NCBI RefSeq assembly: GCF_003665435.1
Contig: NZ_CP023407.1
Location: 4,258,501 to 4,322,500 of the forward strand
Direction: 5' to 3'
Source of the DNA: Streptomyces fungicidicus
GTDB taxonomy: Bacteria > Actinomycetota > Actinomycetes > Streptomycetales > Streptomycetaceae
DNA: 64,000 nucleotides
Position 1 is the first letter of the stretch. The number at the start of each line of letters is the position of its first letter. The notes below the pieces were generated by a model, which saw nothing but the letters and a program-made list of their open reading frames with translations, was not told the origin of the DNA and searched no databases. Position numbers and translations under genes: made by a program. Below, piece after piece: positions 60,856 through 64,000 of this stretch.

Positions 60856-61668
60856 ATGACCCAGAAAGTCGCCGTCCTCGGCACCGGCAAGATCGGCGAA
60901 GCCCTGCTCAGCGGAATGATCCGCGCCGGCTGGTCCCCCGGGGACCTGCTGGTCACCGCCCGCCGCCAGGAACGAGCCGAAGAACTCCGCACCCGCCACG
61001 GGGTCACCCCGGTCACCAACCAGGAAGCCGCGAAGACCGCCGACACCCTGATCCTCACGGTCAAACCGCAGGACATGGGCACCCTCCTCGACGAACTCGC
61101 CCCGCACGTCCCCGCCGACCGCCTGGTCATCAGCGGCGCCGCGGGCATCCCCACCGCCTTCTTCGAGGAACGCCTCGCCACCGGCACCCCCGTCGTCCGC
61201 GTCATGACCAACACCCCGGCCCTCGTCGACGAGGCCATGTCGGTCATCAGCGCCGGAAGCCACGCCACCGCCGGCCACCTCGCCCACGCCGAGGAGATCT
61301 TCGGCGCCGTCGGCAAGACCCTGCGGGTCCCCGAGTCCCAGCAGGACGCCTGCACCGCCCTCTCCGGCTCCGGCCCGGCCTACTTCTTCTACCTGGTCGA
61401 AGCCATGACCGACGCCGGCATCCTCCTCGGCCTGCCCCGCGACAAGGCCCACGACCTGATCGTCCAGTCCGCGATCGGCGCCGCGACGATGCTCCGCGAC
61501 AGCGGCGAGCACCCGGTGAAGCTCCGCGAGAACGTCACCTCCCCCGCCGGCACCACCATCAACGCCATCCGCGAACTGGAGAACCACGGCGTACGCGCCG
61601 CCCTCATCGCCGCCCTCGAAGCCGCCCGCGACCGCAGCCGCGAACTCGCGACCGGCACCAAGGACTGA
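60856..61668 (+). CDS. proC: Pyrroline-5-carboxylate reductase ProC
   Basis: 270 residues from the ATG at 60856. Final step of proline synthesis, reducing P5C with NAD(P)H. N-terminal Rossmann motif VAVLGTGKIGEALLSG (5-20), VKPQDMGTLLDEL, ISGAAGIPTAFFEERL, VRVMTNTPALV, and the P5CR signature ACTALSGSGPAYFFYLVEAMTDAGILLGLPR ... SPAGTTINAIRELENHGVRAALIAALEAA. The substrate-binding block is complete. Preceded by a GC-rich 109-base gap sharing a 16-base motif with the ilvD promoter region. Confidence 0.96.
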   Translation: MTQKVAVLGTGKIGEALLSGMIRAGWSPGDLLVTARRQERAEELRTRHGVTPVTNQEAAKTADTLILTVKPQDMGTLLDELAPHVPADRLVISGAAGIPTAFFEERLATGTPVVRVMTNTPALVDEAMSVISAGSHATAGHLAHAEEIFGAVGKTLRVPESQQDACTALSGSGPAYFFYLVEAMTDAGILLGLPRDKAHDLIVQSAIGAATMLRDSGEHPVKLRENVTSPAGTTINAIRELENHGVRAALIAALEAARDRSRELATGTKD

Positions 61669-61692
61669 CGACCGGCGCCAAGGACGGCGACC

Positions 61693-61723
61693 GAAGTGAG
61701 TCCCCGGCGCGGGGACTCACTTC
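61693..61723. terminator. Bidirectional hairpin terminator between proC and the hydrolase gene
   Basis: A perfect 14-bp stem (61693-61706 with 61710-61723; one more pair possible outside) and a three-base loop, 25 bases after the proC stop. The right arm overlaps the stop codon of the convergent isochorismatase-like gene (61717-61719). No T tract. Confidence 0.75.
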
Positions 61724-62301
61724 GCGGCGGTCAGGACGTCCTCCGTCGCCACCACCGTCGCGAATCCGCCGCCGTGCAGGGACACGGCCGACGCGCGGGC
61801 CAGTTCGTCCGCGCTCTGCCGCCAGCCGAACGGCCCCTCCAGACCGAAGGTGTACGTCGCGTCGAACGCGACCACGACCTCGTAGCCGAGGTTCCCGCCC
61901 ATCCGTGCCGTCGTCTCGACGCACATGTTCGTCTGGATCCCGGCCAGCACCACCTGCGAGATCCCCGCCTCCCGGAGCCAGGCGCCCAGGTCCGGAGCCC
62001 CGAGGAACGCCGAGTTCACCCTCTTGGTGACCAGCAGCTCGTCTCCGCTGCCCTTCCCGCGCCGCCGCTCCACGTACTCCTTGAACCCGTTGCCCTCGTA
62101 CCCGGTCCGCAACGGCGACCCGGGAGAGACCGAGTCGTGCCGCACGAAGACGACGGGCCGGCCGGTCGACTGCCACGCGTCGATGAGGGCGGCGATGTTG
62201 TCGTCCGCCGCCGGGTTGTTCCTCGTCCCCCAGTAACCGGCCTCCTCGAAGCCCTTCTGCACGTCCACGACCACCAGTGCTGCGTTCTGCGCGATGTCCA
62301 T
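61717..62301 (-). CDS. Isochorismatase-family cysteine hydrolase
   Basis: 194 residues from the ATG at 62301. The catalytic triad of the family can be read as Asp13 (VVVDVQKGF), Lys (LLVTKRVNSAF, near 92) and Cys127 (TNMCVETTARMG; the cis-peptide region VVLAGIQ precedes). It may hydrolyse an amide or isochorismate-like ester; nicotinamidase or N-carbamoyl hydrolase roles are possible. Divergent from the GlxA-type regulator gene 74 bases away, which may control it; that DJ-1-type regulators sit beside such hydrolases is common. Confidence 0.9.
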   Translation of the reverse strand: MDIAQNAALVVVDVQKGFEEAGYWGTRNNPAADDNIAALIDAWQSTGRPVVFVRHDSVSPGSPLRTGYEGNGFKEYVERRRGKGSGDELLVTKRVNSAFLGAPDLGAWLREAGISQVVLAGIQTNMCVETTARMGGNLGYEVVVAFDATYTFGLEGPFGWRQSADELARASAVSLHGGGFATVVATEDVLTAAK

Positions 62302-63310
62302 GCACCCGATCGTGCCGCCCGGCGGCCCCGGCTCCCAGAGGTCCGAAAGTCAGCGATCGATGGTTTACTGCCACCATGGCAGCCCCCTACCGCGTGGCCC
62401 TCGTCGCCTTTCCCGGTATCCGTGCCTTCGACGTCTCCGTCATCACCGAGGTCTGGGGCCCCGACCGCACCGACCGCGGCGCCCCCGCCTTCGACCTGCA
62501 CCGCGTCGCCACCGACAGCGCCCCCGTCCCCATGCGCGGCGGCCTCACCCTCCTCCCCGACCGCCCCCTCACCTGGCTGGCCGACGCCGACCTGGTCGTC
62601 GTCCCCGGCCTCGACGACCACCTCACCCCCGCATCGCCCCCGGTCCTCGACGCCCTCCGCCACGCCCACGCCCGCGGCACCACCCTCGCCGCACTCTGCG
62701 GAGGCGCCTTCACCCTCGCCCAGGCGGGCCTCCTCGACGGCCGCCGCGCCATCACCCACTGGAACCTGGTCGACCTCTTCCGCGCACACCACCCCCGCGT
62801 CACCGTCGTCCCCGACGCCCTGTTCATCGAGGACGACAACATCTGGACCGCGGCCGGCACCGCCGCCGGCATCGACCTCTGCCTCCACCTGATCCGCCTG
62901 GCCCACGGGGCCGAGGCCGCCGCCACCATCGCCCGCTCCATGGTCACGGCGCCCTTCCGCACCGGCACCCAGGCACAGTTCATCGAGCACCCCACCCCGC
63001 GCACCGACCGCGACGCCGACGCCCTCGCCGCCGTACGCGAGCACGCCCTGCGCCACCTCCACGAACCCCTCACCGTCGCCGGACTGGCCGCCCGCGCCGG
63101 CATGTCGCCGCGGACCTTCGCCCGCCACTTCACCGCGGCCACCGGCACCACCCCGCTGCGCTGGCTCCTCGACCAGCGCGTCGCCGCCGCCCAGCGCCTG
63201 CTCGAACGCACCGACCTCCCCATGCCCGAGGTCGCCCGCCGCGCGGGCTTCGGCAGCGAGGTCACGATGCGCCAGAACTTCGCATCGCGCCTCGCCACCA
63301 GCCCCCGCGC

Positions 63311-64000
<690 letters not shown>

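Overview
The window is high-GC (around 70% or more), uses GTG starts freely and is densely packed with genes in short convergent or divergent blocks. Recognisable loci (sigE-cseA-cseB-cseC, lsr2, clpC, the orphan nuoD, the panC-nadB-nadC-coaX run) match the conserved core arm of a Streptomyces chromosome. It looks like vertically inherited core chromosome. I saw no rRNA, tRNA, insertion sequence, prophage, CRISPR array or biosynthetic gene cluster.

Layout. 1-8.4 kb: end of a zincin-like metalloprotease gene, then tilS, hpt, ftsH and folE on the plus strand, facing an inverted folate block (folP, an NTF2-like gene, folB, folK, a DUF3180 gene). 8.7-14.4 kb: an Asp/Ala-rich membrane protein, a PH-domain pair (YdbS/YdbT type), an orphan NuoD paralogue and a MidA-type methyltransferase. 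14.5-19.6 kb: a NarL-type two-component pair, a small P-loop ATPase, an ArsR-like regulator and a PLP-dependent lyase. 19.8-25.3 kb: a cofactor operon for pantothenate/CoA and NAD (DUF2520 gene, a 25-codon coupled ORF, panC, nadB, nadC, coaX). 25.6-29.1 kb: small regulators, a GNAT enzyme, lsr2 and a repeat-bearing SCO3374-family gene. 29.4-36.1 kb: clpC, a secreted acid phosphatase, an M23 peptidase behind a long leader, and a divergent TetR/MFS pair sharing a large inverted-repeat operator.

36.2-41 kb: the envelope-stress module sigE-cseA-cseB-cseC and mutY. 41-47.6 kb: a second NarL-type pair whose kinase has an extra C-terminal membrane/extracytoplasmic part, a PAP2 phosphatase, a secreted Gly/Ser-linker protein, and radA-disA (DNA repair and c-di-AMP synthesis). 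47.8-53.1 kb: a membrane protein combining sigma-like, zinc-finger-like and BACON-like parts (apparently frameshifted at its end), a Cys-rich protein, a Ppx/GppA phosphatase, a sugar-phosphate isomerase and a TetR regulator. 53.2-64 kb: ilvD, a Ser/Thr kinase with a PQQ propeller and a divergent SH3 protein, a methyltransferase, an ABC-2 exporter whose start codon lies in a large hairpin, proC, an isochorismatase-like hydrolase, a GlxA-type AraC regulator, and the 3' part of trpS running off the right edge.

Functionally the window is dominated by cofactor biosynthesis (folate, CoA, NAD), proteolysis (FtsH, ClpC), envelope homeostasis (SigE/Cse, PAP2, M23 peptidase, Ser/Thr kinase) and genome maintenance (MutY, RadA, DisA, Lsr2). 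The most unusual features are the sigma/anti-sigma-like BACON membrane protein, the hairpin over the ABC transporter start, the near-perfect 23-bp inverted repeat between tetR and the MFS gene, and a perfect 16-bp palindrome in the lsr2 promoter region.
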